Below the pieces are notes generated by a model that was not told the DNA's origin, did no database searches, and saw only the letters and a program-made list of their open reading frames with translations. From Acidobacteriota bacterium (GTDB lineage Bacteria; Acidobacteriota; Terriglobia; Acidiferrales; UBA7541), in contig PKXT01000095.1 in assembly GCA_003133505.1 (NCBI GenBank), forward strand, positions 34,407-45,424: a stretch of 11,018 bases of DNA. The letters run 5' to 3'. The translations under genes were made by a program, and so were the position numbers. Numbering within the stretch: the stretch's first letter is position 1; every line of letters begins with the position of its first letter. Below, one piece after another: positions 1 to 6,952 of the stretch.

Positions 1-1010
1 GCAACGGCGGCCTTCCCGGACGGTGGGGCGTCAATGTTTGACTCGACGCGCGGCTTCTCCAGCGCCGCCCGCAGGGTTTCTTCGGCCGAATGAGGTTTCT
101 TGCCAACTTCGCTGAAGTCCATAAAGATCGGATCCTGAAATACGCCCTCTCGCACGGGAAACAACGCAATCGAACCGTCGGCAATTCCTCGCTGTAAAAT
201 CACCGCATCCAACTCCTCCACCCGTCGCGCAATCTCGGGAAAACCGCGAAAGGCATCGTTAACTTTTTCCAGTTTTTTCTGCAGAGTAGCGGCCTTCTCA
301 AATTCGGTCGCATCGCTCGCGGCGTCACGCTCCATTTCAAGCGATCGTGAAAGCGACAATCCTCGGGTCGCCAACGATTCCACGAGGCGCGCGGCCTCTT
401 CATCGTAGGCCTCCGCCGTGCAACCCGCGAAGCAGGGCGCCAGGCACATCTTCATTTCCGAATAAATGCACCCCGGAAATTCCGGATCACGCCGGATGCG
501 TATCTGGCACCGGCGCACTCTTAATACATCCAGGACGCGGTTGCCGAGCTCTTCAGCCGATTTGCGGGTGGCGAAAGGTCCCAGGTAAAAGCCACCATTG
601 GCGGAGATTCTTCGCGTTACGTAACACCGGGGATAAGCATTGGGCAGATTCACTTTCAGCAATGCCGGAGTGCGCAGCCGCAGCATCTGGCGATAACGTT
701 GGGGGAAAAGACGGCGGGAATTCTCGTAATGGGTAAGCACTTGTTCGAGGCGAGAACCGGTAACGCGAAAGCGGCATCCCGCCGCCAGCATTCGCAAATT
801 AAGGCGCTTGGAATCAGTTTGCGGAGGCCGCAGCAGCCTCTCCGCTGTGCGGCGCAGGTCCAGAGTGCGTAACAGATATGGTTCGGGGGAAACAGCGGCG
901 CCGGATGGATGAAGCCCGATCTCTAGAACGCCGGATCGCGCTGGAACGGCAGCGAAAAAATCATCATCGTGAGCCGGGTCAAACGCCAGATTTTGATCTA
1001 GCGCCAGCAT
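1..1010 (-). CDS. UvrC-like protein with degenerate GIY-YIG domain, partial (C-terminus cut by window edge)
   Basis: The frame opens with ATG at 1010 and stays open to base 1, giving 336 visible residues. From about residue 125 it matches UvrC, the nuclease subunit of UvrABC nucleotide excision repair: the block NAYPRCYVTRRI, then GGFYLGPF (139-146). Four cysteines (C168, C181, C189, C193) are spaced C-x12-C-x7-C-x3-C, close to the UvrC 4Fe-4S ligands. A UVR (UvrB-binding) motif lies near 234-254 (EFEKAATLQKKLEKV). Residues 1-110 should be the GIY-YIG nuclease that makes the 3' incision. I see no GIY or YVGK element there, although a segment HYENSRRLFPQRY resembles the end of that domain, including the metal-binding Glu. 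It is therefore either a catalytically altered paralogue or a specialised incision factor. Only 26 nt separate it from the acyl-CoA dehydrogenase, so co-transcription is likely. The ribosome binding site is weak. The C-terminal RNase H-like half, if present, lies outside. Confidence 0.8.
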   Translation of the reverse strand, partial: MLALDQNLAFDPAHDDDFFAAVPARSGVLEIGLHPSGAAVSPEPYLLRTLDLRRTAERLLRPPQTDSKRLNLRMLAAGCRFRVTGSRLEQVLTHYENSRRLFPQRYRQMLRLRTPALLKVNLPNAYPRCYVTRRISANGGFYLGPFATRKSAEELGNRVLDVLRVRRCQIRIRRDPEFPGCIYSEMKMCLAPCFAGCTAEAYDEEAARLVESLATRGLSLSRSLEMERDAASDATEFEKAATLQKKLEKVNDAFRGFPEIARRVEELDAVILQRGIADGSIALFPVREGVFQDPIFMDFSEVGKKPHSAEETLRAALEKPRVESNIDAPPSGKAAV

Positions 1011-1036
1011 CGTTTACTGATTCCGAAGGACGTCGC

Positions 1037-2182
1037 TTAATATTGTTTTAGCACCCACGCGGAAATCACCAGGCGCTGAATCTCACTGGTGCCTTCATAA
1101 ATCTCCGTAATGCGGGCATCGCGGTAGTTGCGTTCCACGGGATATTCGCGGCTGTAGCCATTGCCCCCGTGGATTTGTATGGCTTTGTGCGTCGCGCGCG
1201 TGGCCATCTCGCTGGCGAAAAGTTTGGCAATGGAGGCCTCCATCGAAAATCGCCCGCCGGAATCCTGCTTCCACGCCGCTTTCCGCGCCAGCAAACGGGC
1301 GGCATCAATCTCCGTGGCCATGTCGGCCAGCATAAATTGTATGGCCTGAAAATCGGCGATGGGATGGCCGAAGGCCTGGCGTTCCTTTGCATATGCCAGC
1401 GAGGCGTCAAACGCGCCCTGGGCGATTCCCACAGCCTGCGAGGCAATGCCGATTCTCCCTCCATCAAGAGTGGAGAGTGCCACCTTATACCCTTCGCCTT
1501 CCGCGCCAATTCGATTTTCCACTGGCACTTCACAATCCGTGAATGAAAGTTCGGTACAGGCGGTCGCGTTAATACCCAGTTTTTTTTCTTCTTTTCCAAC
1601 TTTGTATCCGGGTGTATTTCTTTCGATGACCAGCGCGGTAATTCCCTTTTCACCTTTTTCCGGCTGCGTATTCACGTAAACGATTGCGGCATCCGCCGCG
1701 CCGCCATTGGTTATCCAAGCTTTGGTCCCATTGACTACATAGTTATTGCCGCGACGCACCGCCACCGTTCTTAGCGCAGCCGCATTGGAGCCGGCCTGCG
1801 GTTCAGTTAGGGCATAGCAGCCGATTTTTTCGCCGCTAGCAAAGGGAATCAAAAACTTTTTTTTCTGCTCTTCCGTGCCAAAGCGGTGAATGGGATCGCA
1901 AAAAAGTGAATTTTGCACGGAGAGTATCACACCGGTGGAAGCGCAAACGCGGGAAATCTCCTCAATCACAATGCTGTAGGCTACGTGATCAAAGCCAGCT
2001 CCACCTTCCTCTTCCGGAACGGCAACGCCCGTCAGGCCAATCTCGGCGGCTTTGCGAAAGGTCTCACGCGGGAACCGGCCAGTCTCATCGTTCTCGCGAG
2101 CCAGCGGCTTGACCTCGGAATTAGCGAATTCGCGGACCGTCTGCTGCAGCAACTTCTGTTCTTCGGTCAGTTCCAGGTTCAC
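1037..2182 (-). CDS. Short-chain acyl-CoA dehydrogenase (butyryl-CoA dehydrogenase type)
   Basis: FAD-dependent acyl-CoA dehydrogenase, catalysing alpha,beta-dehydrogenation of an acyl-CoA in beta-oxidation or a related pathway and passing electrons to ETF. The product is 381 residues, usual for the family. Visible signatures (numbered from the GTG start) are the FAD/substrate loop CYALTEPQAGSN (122-133), WITNGG (157-162), YAKERQAFG (264-272), IHGGNGYSREYPVERNYRD (338-356), and the catalytic base Glu363 in IYEGTSEIQR, placed as in SCAD and bacterial Bcd rather than in the long-chain or isovaleryl position. I chose the GTG at 2182 because a GGAG Shine-Dalgarno element lies 9 nt upstream and translation then begins VNLELTEEQ, as in relatives. 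The in-frame ATG at 2215 would add 11 residues but has GGTGG directly against it with no proper spacing. It sits between the HIT gene and the UvrC-like gene in an apparent operon. Substrate chain length is inferred from similarity only. Confidence 0.95.
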   Translation of the reverse strand: MNLELTEEQKLLQQTVREFANSEVKPLARENDETGRFPRETFRKAAEIGLTGVAVPEEEGGAGFDHVAYSIVIEEISRVCASTGVILSVQNSLFCDPIHRFGTEEQKKKFLIPFASGEKIGCYALTEPQAGSNAAALRTVAVRRGNNYVVNGTKAWITNGGAADAAIVYVNTQPEKGEKGITALVIERNTPGYKVGKEEKKLGINATACTELSFTDCEVPVENRIGAEGEGYKVALSTLDGGRIGIASQAVGIAQGAFDASLAYAKERQAFGHPIADFQAIQFMLADMATEIDAARLLARKAAWKQDSGGRFSMEASIAKLFASEMATRATHKAIQIHGGNGYSREYPVERNYRDARITEIYEGTSEIQRLVISAWVLKQY

Positions 2183-2191
2183 GCTTGTACT

Positions 2192-2195
2192 CTCC
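2192..2195 (-). promoter_or_regulatory. Shine-Dalgarno GGAG deciding the GTG start of the acyl-CoA dehydrogenase
   Basis: GGAG lies 9 nt before the GTG at 2182. The upstream in-frame ATG at 2215 has no element at a workable distance. The site lies inside the longer alternative frame, so it argues for the 381-residue product over the 392-residue one. Confidence 0.6.
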
Positions 2196-2244
2196 GTCTG
2201 GCGGATGCGTACCATCCACCGCTTACATATTATTTATTAGCAGC

Positions 2245-2727
2245 CTACCTCGCGAGAGACTTACTCAATTTTCCGTATGTGGCTGAAAGATCTTCTGGAT
2301 TCACTCTCGTTTCGCCTACGGTGGTCATGAAATTGGCGTCTCCCGTCCAGCGCGGCAGTAAGTGCATGTGAAGGTGACCGACAACTCCCGCGCCCGCCGC
2401 CCGGCCCAAATTCATTCCCAGGTTATATCCCTGCGGATGATAAACCTCAGCCAGCGCCGTCTGCATTCGCTGGGCCAGCCTCATAATTTCCGCGAGCATT
2501 TCGCCATCGCAACTGGCCAGTTCGGCGCCGTGCACATAGGGAACGATCATCACGTGGCCGGTGGTATAGGGATACTTGTTAAGTATGACAAACGAAGTTT
2601 CTCCCCGCAGCACAATACCCATGCTGACGTCATCCCTGGCCTCGAGCGCCGCGCAAAAAATGCAAGCGGCTTCCTGTCCGGCGGTGGCCATATAATTTTG
2701 CCGCCACGGGGACCAGAGAACGTCCAT
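2245..2727 (-). CDS. HIT-family protein, Ap4A phosphorylase-like
   Basis: A 160-residue histidine triad protein, of the group acting on nucleoside phosphate or dinucleoside polyphosphate substrates. It opens with LWSPWRQNY and CIFC (Cys22, Cys25), the N-terminal pattern seen in Ap4A phosphorylase-like HIT proteins such as mycobacterial Rv2613c; the two Cys probably bind a metal. The core follows: NKYPYTTGHVMIVP (50-63), then YNLGMNLGRAAGAG (101-114), then the triad H118-L-H120-M-H122-L-L in HLHMHLLPRW. In HIT enzymes the middle histidine forms the nucleotidyl intermediate. Length and motif order are complete. The start at 2727 lies 8 nt after the stop of the HU/IHF-like gene, which indicates translation from the same mRNA; the ribosome binding site is weak. 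Whether it is a phosphorylase or a hydrolase cannot be told from sequence alone. Confidence 0.93.
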   Translation of the reverse strand: MDVLWSPWRQNYMATAGQEAACIFCAALEARDDVSMGIVLRGETSFVILNKYPYTTGHVMIVPYVHGAELASCDGEMLAEIMRLAQRMQTALAEVYHPQGYNLGMNLGRAAGAGVVGHLHMHLLPRWTGDANFMTTVGETRVNPEDLSATYGKLSKSLAR

Positions 2728-2735
2728 TGACGGAT

Positions 2736-3095
2736 TTAATCCCGCGCGGCAGCGGCTGCCGTACCGGCGGTCGAACGGTCTTCGTTGATGAAGTCTTTCA
2801 ATTCCTTGCTGGGTTTAAAGTGAGGGATTTTCTTGGGAGGAACTTCCACGCGTTCACCGGTCTTGGGATTGCGTCCAATGCGTCCCCGGCGGTCTCGCGT
2901 GCGAAAACTGCCAAAGCCGCGGATTTCAATTTTTTCGCTCTTTTGCAGCGCCTGGGTAATGCTTTCGAAAACGATTTCCACGGCCGCCTCCGAATCCTTG
3001 CGAGGAAGCTCGGTGACCTGGATAACCCTTTCCACCAGATCAGCTTTGGTCAGCGTATGCGGTTTTGCTTCAGTCTTTCCGGCGGCGATCTCCAT
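2736..3095 (-). CDS. HU/IHF-family DNA-binding protein
   Basis: Nucleoid-associated, DNA-bending protein of the HU/IHF family. From the ATG at 3095 it is 119 residues: an N-terminal extension of about 14 residues, then the helical dimerisation part starting LTKADLVERV (15-24), the core IEIRGFGSFRTRDRRGR (57-73), and the DNA-intercalating beta-arm GRNPKTGERVEVPPKKIP (74-91) with the conserved RNPxTG and proline. A standard HKPSKELK-like end (HFKPSKELKDFIN) precedes a short Ala-rich tail. The bare family is about 90-100 residues, so both ends are slightly extended. I chose this start because a near-perfect Shine-Dalgarno element (AGGAGGTGG) precedes it; an in-frame start at 3167 would place that element inside the gene. 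It is the first gene of the apparent HU-HIT-acyl-CoA dehydrogenase-UvrC-like unit. HU versus IHF-alpha/beta cannot be settled here; the RGFGSF block and extended ends look IHF-like. Confidence 0.93.
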   Translation of the reverse strand: MEIAAGKTEAKPHTLTKADLVERVIQVTELPRKDSEAAVEIVFESITQALQKSEKIEIRGFGSFRTRDRRGRIGRNPKTGERVEVPPKKIPHFKPSKELKDFINEDRSTAGTAAAAARD

Positions 3096-3103
3096 TGAAG
3101 AAG

Positions 3104-3112
3104 CCACCTCCT
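3104..3112 (-). promoter_or_regulatory. Strong Shine-Dalgarno deciding the HU/IHF-like start
   Basis: AGGAGGTGG is almost fully complementary to the 16S rRNA 3' end and lies 8-11 nt before the ATG at 3095, depending on which core is counted. It favours the 119-residue product over a 143-residue one starting at 3167. Confidence 0.8.
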
Positions 3113-3181
3113 CGCTCAATTGCGCGCCCCGCAAAAAAGGGGTATGGGAACTCGACCGTCCCCTCACGCCTAGGGTGTACT

Positions 3182-3210
3182 ATTAAATCACCCGAATGGT
3201 AACAGATAAA
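3182..3210 (-). promoter_or_regulatory. Candidate extended -10 promoter of the HU/IHF-like operon
   Basis: Reading the minus strand, TTTATC (3210-3205, a weak -35) is followed after 17 nt by TTTAAT (3187-3182), five of six matches to TATAAT. A TG one base upstream of the hexamer makes an extended -10. Transcription would start near 3175 and leave an 80-nt leader before the ATG at 3095. Supported by pattern only. Confidence 0.45.
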
Positions 3211-3214
3211 CGTG

Positions 3215-3264
3215 AAAAGCATACCTGCCGCGCAGGAAGGCGCACGGCCATTCCTTCCGCCGTG
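3215..3264 (-). terminator. Possible terminator region after ribosomal protein S1
   Basis: Directly after the S1 stop codon the minus strand holds two inverted repeats. One has CACGGC/GCCGTG arms (3264-3259 and 3248-3243) with a 10-nt loop. The second is a tight CCTGC-GCG-GCAGG hairpin (3236-3224), followed five bases later by four T (3218-3215). The T tract is short, so this is a weak intrinsic terminator at best. Its position between the S1 stop and the next promoter fits a transcription boundary. Confidence 0.35.
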
Positions 3265-3271
3265 TTCCTAT

Positions 3272-5683
3272 TTAGGAAAGCCGCCGCTTAGCCATGATCG
3301 CGTCGCCGATGGTTGCCGAGGATGACGTTTTCGACGACGACCGGAATGAATCCAATTCTCTTTGCTCGGCCTGCCGGTGAGCGGCGCGATAGCTCAGGCT
3401 GATTTTCCTTTGTGACGGCTCAAGCTTAATTACCTTGAAATCATATTCCTGGCCGGTTGATACCGGACCAATGTGATTCGCATCACGTGGCTGTTTATTC
3501 TGTTCGCTGCGATCTCCACGGTCGCCCCTGTCACCCTTCGGCCGCCGCTCTTCAATTTCCGAGATGTGGCAAAGCCCCTCCACTCCCTCGGCCAGTTCCA
3601 CGAACGCGCCAAAAGTCGTCAACCGGCTCACCTTTCCATGCACGATCTCGCCTACGGTGTGGTGCTGCAGCCATTCTCCAACCGGATCATGCAGTTGCTT
3701 CACGCCCAGGGAAAGGCGCCGGTGCTCCGGATCAACTTTCAATACTTTAGCTTCTACGCTATCGCCCTTTTTGAATTTTTCGCTGGGATGCTGCACCCGC
3801 TCCGTCCAACTCATGTCCCCAACGTGAATCAGCCCTTCGACCCCATCCTCCACTTCCACAAACGCCCCAAAATCGGTGACGTTACGCACACGTCCGGTGA
3901 CCGTTGTACCGGGCATATAACGATCAGCAACCGCATCCCACGGGTCAGGCAGCGTCTGCTTCAGCCCCAGCGAAATACGCCGCTCTTCCGGCTTTAACTC
4001 CAGGACGACAACTTCCACTTCGTCGCCTTCCGCCACCATTTTTGACGGGTGTTTCATTCGCCGCGACCACGACATTTCGCTGACGTGGACCAGTCCCTCA
4101 AGGCCCGGTTCCACTTGCACAAAGGCGCCGTAATCGGTCAGGCCGACGATCTGCCCATGCACGCGCGCCCCCACCGGATAACGTTCCGGGACAGTGGCCC
4201 ATGGATCCGGCGTCAACTGCTTGCGGCCCAGCGAAAGCCGCATGCGTTCGCGGTCAAACTTCAAAATCTTAACTTCCAGTTCGTCGCCCGACTTTACGAT
4301 CTCTGAAGGATTGGTGATTCTCCCCCACGTCAGGTCGCTCACGTGCAGCAGTCCGTCCAAACCGCCGAGGTCAACAAAGACCCCGTAGTCGGTAATGTTT
4401 TTTACCGTGCCGCGCACTACATCGCCTTCGTGCAAATTCTCCGCCAATGCCGCGCGGGTAGCTTTCTGTTCTTCTTCCAGCAGCACGCGCCGGCTGATCA
4501 CCACGTTGCCCCGCTTGGGATTCAGCTTCAGCACCCGTACGGTGATGTCTTTATCTTTCCAGCCATCCAGTTCAACCGTTGGGCGGATATCAATCTGCGA
4601 TGCGGGAAGAAATGCGCGCACGCCGATATCCACCACCAGGCCGCCCTTGATCTGTTCGACCACTTTGCCGGTCATGGGCGTGTGCTCGCGGAAGGCTTGC
4701 TTGATTCGATCCCACAGCTGGCGGCGATACACGCGGATATACGACAGCACGGTGTAGCCATCTTTCTGTTCAGTGGTGCGTTCAACTTCAATCGTCTGGC
4801 CCGGATCAAACGGCAGCGCTGTGCCGAGCTCCATCATCTCCTGCGCGGGAATTAGCCCTTCCAGCTTGCCGCCAATATCCACCACTACGCCCGCTTCAGT
4901 GATGGCCACAACTTTGCCTTGCACTGCTTCGCCATCTCCCGCTGGCCGCGCGGGCGATGCATATTGCGCCATCAATTCATCCATGTGCTCCATGGATTCA
5001 TCGCCCGACGAATCGTCGGATGAAACAGGCCTGGACGGCGCAACCGGGGATTTCTTGCCTCGGGATTCACGCCGCGAATTGGGTGAACCTTTTCCACTTC
5101 CACGAGATTCTCGTCCCGACTTGGCGGCGGACTGTCCCGTGGCCTGCCCCACCGCGGAACTAGACGATTCGCTACCAGATGGTTCTACAGACTTTCCAGA
5201 AGTCTTCGCGTTCTCCGTTGCGACAGGCTCCGCGTCAACGGCCGACGTAGCCCCATCAGCCTGAGGCGAGGAGTCATCTTTCGACTCCGCCCTGGTGGGA
5301 GTTTCGCTCGCGCTTTGCGCTGGAACAGCATCAGACGCCGAACCGCCATCCGACGAATGGCCACCATGCGTGGAGGGCTTAGCTGCTTCATCGGGCCGAT
5401 GCTCCGCGACAGGTGCGGGAGCTGCCTGTTTATCTCCCGATGACACGGAATGATCGCCATCCGAATGAGACGACCCGGTCTCGGACGCCTGCGAATGCGA
5501 ATTATCAGCACCGGATGGTGCGGAGTGTGAATCGCCGCCGTGCAGCTCTGCCTCGGATCCGCCATCAGACGGTTGCGCGGCAGCTTGCTCAGACGCGTCA
5601 CTTGAAGTCACATTAGAAGTTGCTTGATCGGCTGATGCTTCAGCCGAAGTTAGAAGAACGTTGTTGTCGTTTTCCCAAGACAT
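3272..5683 (-). CDS. rpsA: Ribosomal protein S1, six S1 domains with a long low-complexity N-terminal extension
   Basis: 803 residues. Six S1 RNA-binding (OB-fold) domains sit at roughly 251-318, 335-403, 420-488, 505-575, 592-662 and 678-766. Domains 3-5 carry the classic TDYG(A/V)FV / TDFGAFV, then GL(L/V/I)HV(S/G)(D/E), then RRLSLG pattern and are joined by DPW linkers. This is the layout of 30S protein S1, which helps the ribosome bind and unfold mRNA. The first ~230 residues are Ser/Asp/Gly/Ala/His-rich with no fold I recognise; a usual-size S1 would begin near the MEHMDELMAQY segment (231-241). Domain 6 carries a charged insertion with three GDR repeats (717-725). The protein ends with TIGDAIMAK, the conserved S1-type tail. 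I chose ATG 5683 because GGGGAGG lies 5 nt upstream and a strong promoter sits about 100 nt further. The internal ATG at 4993 is a poorer alternative. Confidence 0.93.
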   Translation of the reverse strand: MSWENDNNVLLTSAEASADQATSNVTSSDASEQAAAQPSDGGSEAELHGGDSHSAPSGADNSHSQASETGSSHSDGDHSVSSGDKQAAPAPVAEHRPDEAAKPSTHGGHSSDGGSASDAVPAQSASETPTRAESKDDSSPQADGATSAVDAEPVATENAKTSGKSVEPSGSESSSSAVGQATGQSAAKSGRESRGSGKGSPNSRRESRGKKSPVAPSRPVSSDDSSGDESMEHMDELMAQYASPARPAGDGEAVQGKVVAITEAGVVVDIGGKLEGLIPAQEMMELGTALPFDPGQTIEVERTTEQKDGYTVLSYIRVYRRQLWDRIKQAFREHTPMTGKVVEQIKGGLVVDIGVRAFLPASQIDIRPTVELDGWKDKDITVRVLKLNPKRGNVVISRRVLLEEEQKATRAALAENLHEGDVVRGTVKNITDYGVFVDLGGLDGLLHVSDLTWGRITNPSEIVKSGDELEVKILKFDRERMRLSLGRKQLTPDPWATVPERYPVGARVHGQIVGLTDYGAFVQVEPGLEGLVHVSEMSWSRRMKHPSKMVAEGDEVEVVVLELKPEERRISLGLKQTLPDPWDAVADRYMPGTTVTGRVRNVTDFGAFVEVEDGVEGLIHVGDMSWTERVQHPSEKFKKGDSVEAKVLKVDPEHRRLSLGVKQLHDPVGEWLQHHTVGEIVHGKVSRLTTFGAFVELAEGVEGLCHISEIEERRPKGDRGDRGDRSEQNKQPRDANHIGPVSTGQEYDFKVIKLEPSQRKISLSYRAAHRQAEQRELDSFRSSSKTSSSATIGDAIMAKRRLS

Positions 5684-5688
5684 GCAGG

Positions 5689-5695
5689 CCTCCCC
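5689..5695 (-). promoter_or_regulatory. Shine-Dalgarno of rpsA supporting the long S1 start
   Basis: GGGGAGG lies 5 nt before the ATG at 5683. Being a strong site, it indicates that the long low-complexity extension is translated and is not a mis-annotated leader. Confidence 0.7.
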
Positions 5696-5796
5696 TGCGG
5701 TACCGTACCCCGCTCACCGACGGTTCCACCTCGCACATGGACAGAGGGGAAAAAGCAAGAAGGGACGCGACAGCGAATCGTCGCTATCTTGTTTGG

Positions 5797-5826
5797 ATAA
5801 TACGCGCCAGCGTTACGCCTTGTCAA
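5797..5826 (-). promoter_or_regulatory. Strong sigma70-type promoter of rpsA
   Basis: On the minus strand TTGACA (5826-5821, a perfect -35) is followed after 18 nt by TATTAT (5802-5797), five of six matches to the -10 consensus. Transcription should start near 5790, leaving a leader of about 106 nt before the S1 start codon. A small hairpin (GCGAC/GTCGC arms, 5784-5780 and 5771-5767) lies at the beginning of that leader. Confidence 0.75.
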
Positions 5827-5901
5827 TCAAACGGCTGGATTGCGGGGTTAAGTTTTACACTTTGGAGACAATTCCAAATTGCCTGGGCGTTTGCCCACGA
5901 T

Positions 5902-6828
5902 TTACGCGTGCAAGCGCCCCGCATGGCGTATTTCGCGGCGGTAATCGGGCGCGCGAACCTCAATTGTCCGGCACATTTCATACAGCCGCGAACGGATGCG
6001 CGTGCCCACACGATCTGACAGCGAATCCTCGGTCACCGCCTTGGAACGCGCGGCCCAGCCATCGCGCTCGGGCGCGGGAGCATCATCGAAATTTGTGGTC
6101 AGCAGCGTCACCCGGTTGGCGTTGTAGCGGGCGTTCAAAATGTGTCCCACGGTTTCGAGCGCCCACAGCGAAGGCTTGCTCGCGCCCAAATCGTCGAGCA
6201 GCAAAACCTCCGCGCGCAGCACCGGCTCGAGCACGCCCATCTCCGTCGCCTGGCTTTCCGCGTTGTAGCTATCCTGAATTTCCTTGAGCAACTCGCGGTA
6301 ATCGTAAAAAAGCCCGGCGTGTCCGCGCGCCACGATTGTTTTTAGAGCGGCCACTGCAAGATGAGTTTTGCCCGCCCCGCACGGCCCCATCAACAATAAT
6401 CCGTGCTCAATCCCTACCGGAAAATCTCGCGCCAAGGACTGTACCAGCAGCTTGCCCTGTTGCAGACTGCGGTGCCAGCTCGCGACCTCGGTGGGCGAAC
6501 TCGCGTCGTAGTCGTTGTCCGTTTCGAAATTATCGAAATCGCAGTGGCGATAACGGTCCGGAATGCGGGCCCGATCCAGCAGTCGCGTCGCCCGGTCTGT
6601 TTCACCGCATTCGCAGCGGACGGCCACTTTCGGCGCGCCGGCCGCGCCGCCGCGCTCCGATTCGTATGCAAACGCTTTAGCGCCTGAAGATTCTGCTTCG
6701 GCTGCCGCTTCCGCGGGAACAGTCACTTTCGTCGGCGGCATATCCCCGCTGTTTGGCACAATTGCGCCACCGCCTTCCACTACTTTCCAGCCTGAGCCGC
6801 CGCACAGCGGACAATCTTCGCGCGCCAT
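5902..6828 (-). CDS. DnaC/DnaI/IstB-type AAA+ ATPase, putative replicative helicase loader
   Basis: 308 residues from ATG 6828. The C-terminal two thirds form an AAA+ ATPase of the DnaC/IstB group: Walker A GPCGAGKT (148-155), Walker B VLLLDD (208-213), sensor-1 region LLTTNF (242-247), and the arginine-finger segment SDRVGTRIRSRLYEMC (271-286). The N-terminus has CPLCGGSGW (6-14) and, after a roughly 60-residue Ala/Glu/Pro-rich linker, RCEC (71-74), so four Cys could form one zinc site. An N-terminal zinc-binding region is typical of DnaI-like loaders, which bind the DnaB helicase. IstB transposase helpers share the ATPase core, but no transposase gene is nearby, so a chromosomal loader is more likely. 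An alternative TTG start at 6867 has GAGG 7 nt upstream and adds 13 residues; the ATG lacks a clear ribosome binding site. It lies upstream of rpsA on the same strand, but rpsA has its own promoter. Confidence 0.85.
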   Translation of the reverse strand: MAREDCPLCGGSGWKVVEGGGAIVPNSGDMPPTKVTVPAEAAAEAESSGAKAFAYESERGGAAGAPKVAVRCECGETDRATRLLDRARIPDRYRHCDFDNFETDNDYDASSPTEVASWHRSLQQGKLLVQSLARDFPVGIEHGLLLMGPCGAGKTHLAVAALKTIVARGHAGLFYDYRELLKEIQDSYNAESQATEMGVLEPVLRAEVLLLDDLGASKPSLWALETVGHILNARYNANRVTLLTTNFDDAPAPERDGWAARSKAVTEDSLSDRVGTRIRSRLYEMCRTIEVRAPDYRREIRHAGRLHA

Positions 6829-6952
6829 GCCGTAAGAATAGGCGTGACTGCGCCCTTGCGCAAGCAATCGCTCGCCTCACAGCGCAGTGGAAAACGGCAT
6901 ACCTGTTGAAAAATTGCTGGACAATTCATCCTGCTCGGAAACAAACTGGCGG

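Noticed and set aside
1913..2371. 152-codon plus-strand frame
   Set aside because: Antisense to the acyl-CoA dehydrogenase and HIT genes, both of which have full family signatures.
5185..5601. 138-codon minus-strand frame inside the S1 extension
   Set aside because: Arg/Pro/Leu-rich shadow of the low-complexity rpsA segment. The rpsA frame has the ribosome binding site, the promoter and continuity into six S1 domains.
5661..6287. 208-codon open frame on the plus strand
   Set aside because: It runs antisense through the rpsA promoter and the helicase-loader gene; the translation is Arg/Pro/Ser/Ala-rich low complexity.
6284..6300. HAIR-like element (CTTGAG...ACTCG) for HspR
   Set aside because: Spacing is 2 nt instead of 7, the right arm is incomplete, and it lies inside the helicase-loader coding sequence.
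5902..6828. IstB transposition helper of an insertion sequence
   Set aside because: No IstA-type transposase or terminal repeats nearby. The N-terminal Cys region and chromosomal context fit a helicase loader better.
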